Shown: positions 4,968-5,077 of the stretch, piece after piece
Numbering within the stretch: the first letter of the stretch is position 1
How the letters are laid out: every line of letters begins with the position of its first letter
Assembly: GCA_009774055.1 (NCBI GenBank)
Contig: VSNB01000230.1
Span: forward strand, 1-5,077
Source: Clostridiales bacterium
GTDB lineage: Bacteria; Bacillota; Clostridia; Oscillospirales; Oscillospiraceae
Length of the DNA stretch: 5,077 nucleotides
Direction of reading: 5' to 3'
Made by a program: the position numbers and the translations under genes
The notes under the pieces: model-generated
What the model saw: only the letters and a program-made list of their open reading frames with translations
What the model was told of the DNA's origin: nothing
Databases searched by the model: none

Positions 4968-5077
4968 GCTGAATCTCCCGGGGCAGTTCCGTTAGAAGGC
5001 CCCCCTAGCAGACTCTACCCCTTTAACAGGCCGGCAGGCGGAGTCGGTCAACTGCCAAGCCCCTAGATTAGATACCC
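4968..5077. other. Unassigned tail of the window
   Basis: I see no intact gene, RNA gene or promoter here. All three minus-strand frames carry stops, and the plus strand has no ORF with a ribosome binding site. The last 12 bases, GATTAGATACCC (5066-5077), are identical to a universally conserved 16S rRNA segment, but the preceding bases are not 16S-like. Together with the preceding element, the whole 407-nt stretch after 4670 lacks an intact gene. Confidence 0.4.

Overview
The window looks like a piece of a GC-rich gut-type Clostridia genome (Oscillospiraceae/Ruminococcaceae-like). The reasons are the strong G/C bias at third codon positions in the main genes, Gram-positive-style sigma-A promoters and AGGAGG-type ribosome binding sites, a multi-SH3 NlpC/P60 wall hydrolase, and dense palindromic intergenic repeats. 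The genus is an inference; there is no rRNA or marker gene long enough to settle it.

Layout: (1) Positions 1-80 hold three back-to-back hairpins. (2) A near-consensus promoter (85-113) drives a small, conspicuously AT-rich DUF3781-type gene (203-454), the compositional outlier of the window. (3) 614-1912 encodes the tRNA methylthiotransferase MtaB. (4) A near-perfect sigma-A promoter (1954-1982), overlapped by 11-bp-spaced TGTTAC-like repeats, precedes an apparent two-gene unit: a 96-aa conserved-looking protein of unknown function (2049-2339) and a secreted SH3-SH3-SH3-NlpC/P60 peptidoglycan hydrolase (2411-3523). (5) In the 94-nt gap that follows, a promoter and a terminator hairpin are directly fused; the promoter serves an M42-family metallo-aminopeptidase (3618-4670). 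(6) The last 407 nt contain no intact gene: first a train of perfect short hairpins (4671-4833), then a stretch with fragments of a frame-disrupted minus-strand coding sequence (about 4855-4967), then unassigned sequence ending in 12 nt identical to a universally conserved 16S rRNA segment.

All intact genes are on the plus strand but they do not form one pathway. tRNA modification, wall remodelling and peptide turnover are separate housekeeping functions, each apparently with its own promoter. The most interesting points are the hairpin family found in inverted orientation at both ends of the window with compensatory base changes, the candidate WalR-like operator on the hydrolase unit, the promoter/terminator fusion before the M42 gene, and the degenerate element at the right end. 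I see no convincing new multi-gene system here.
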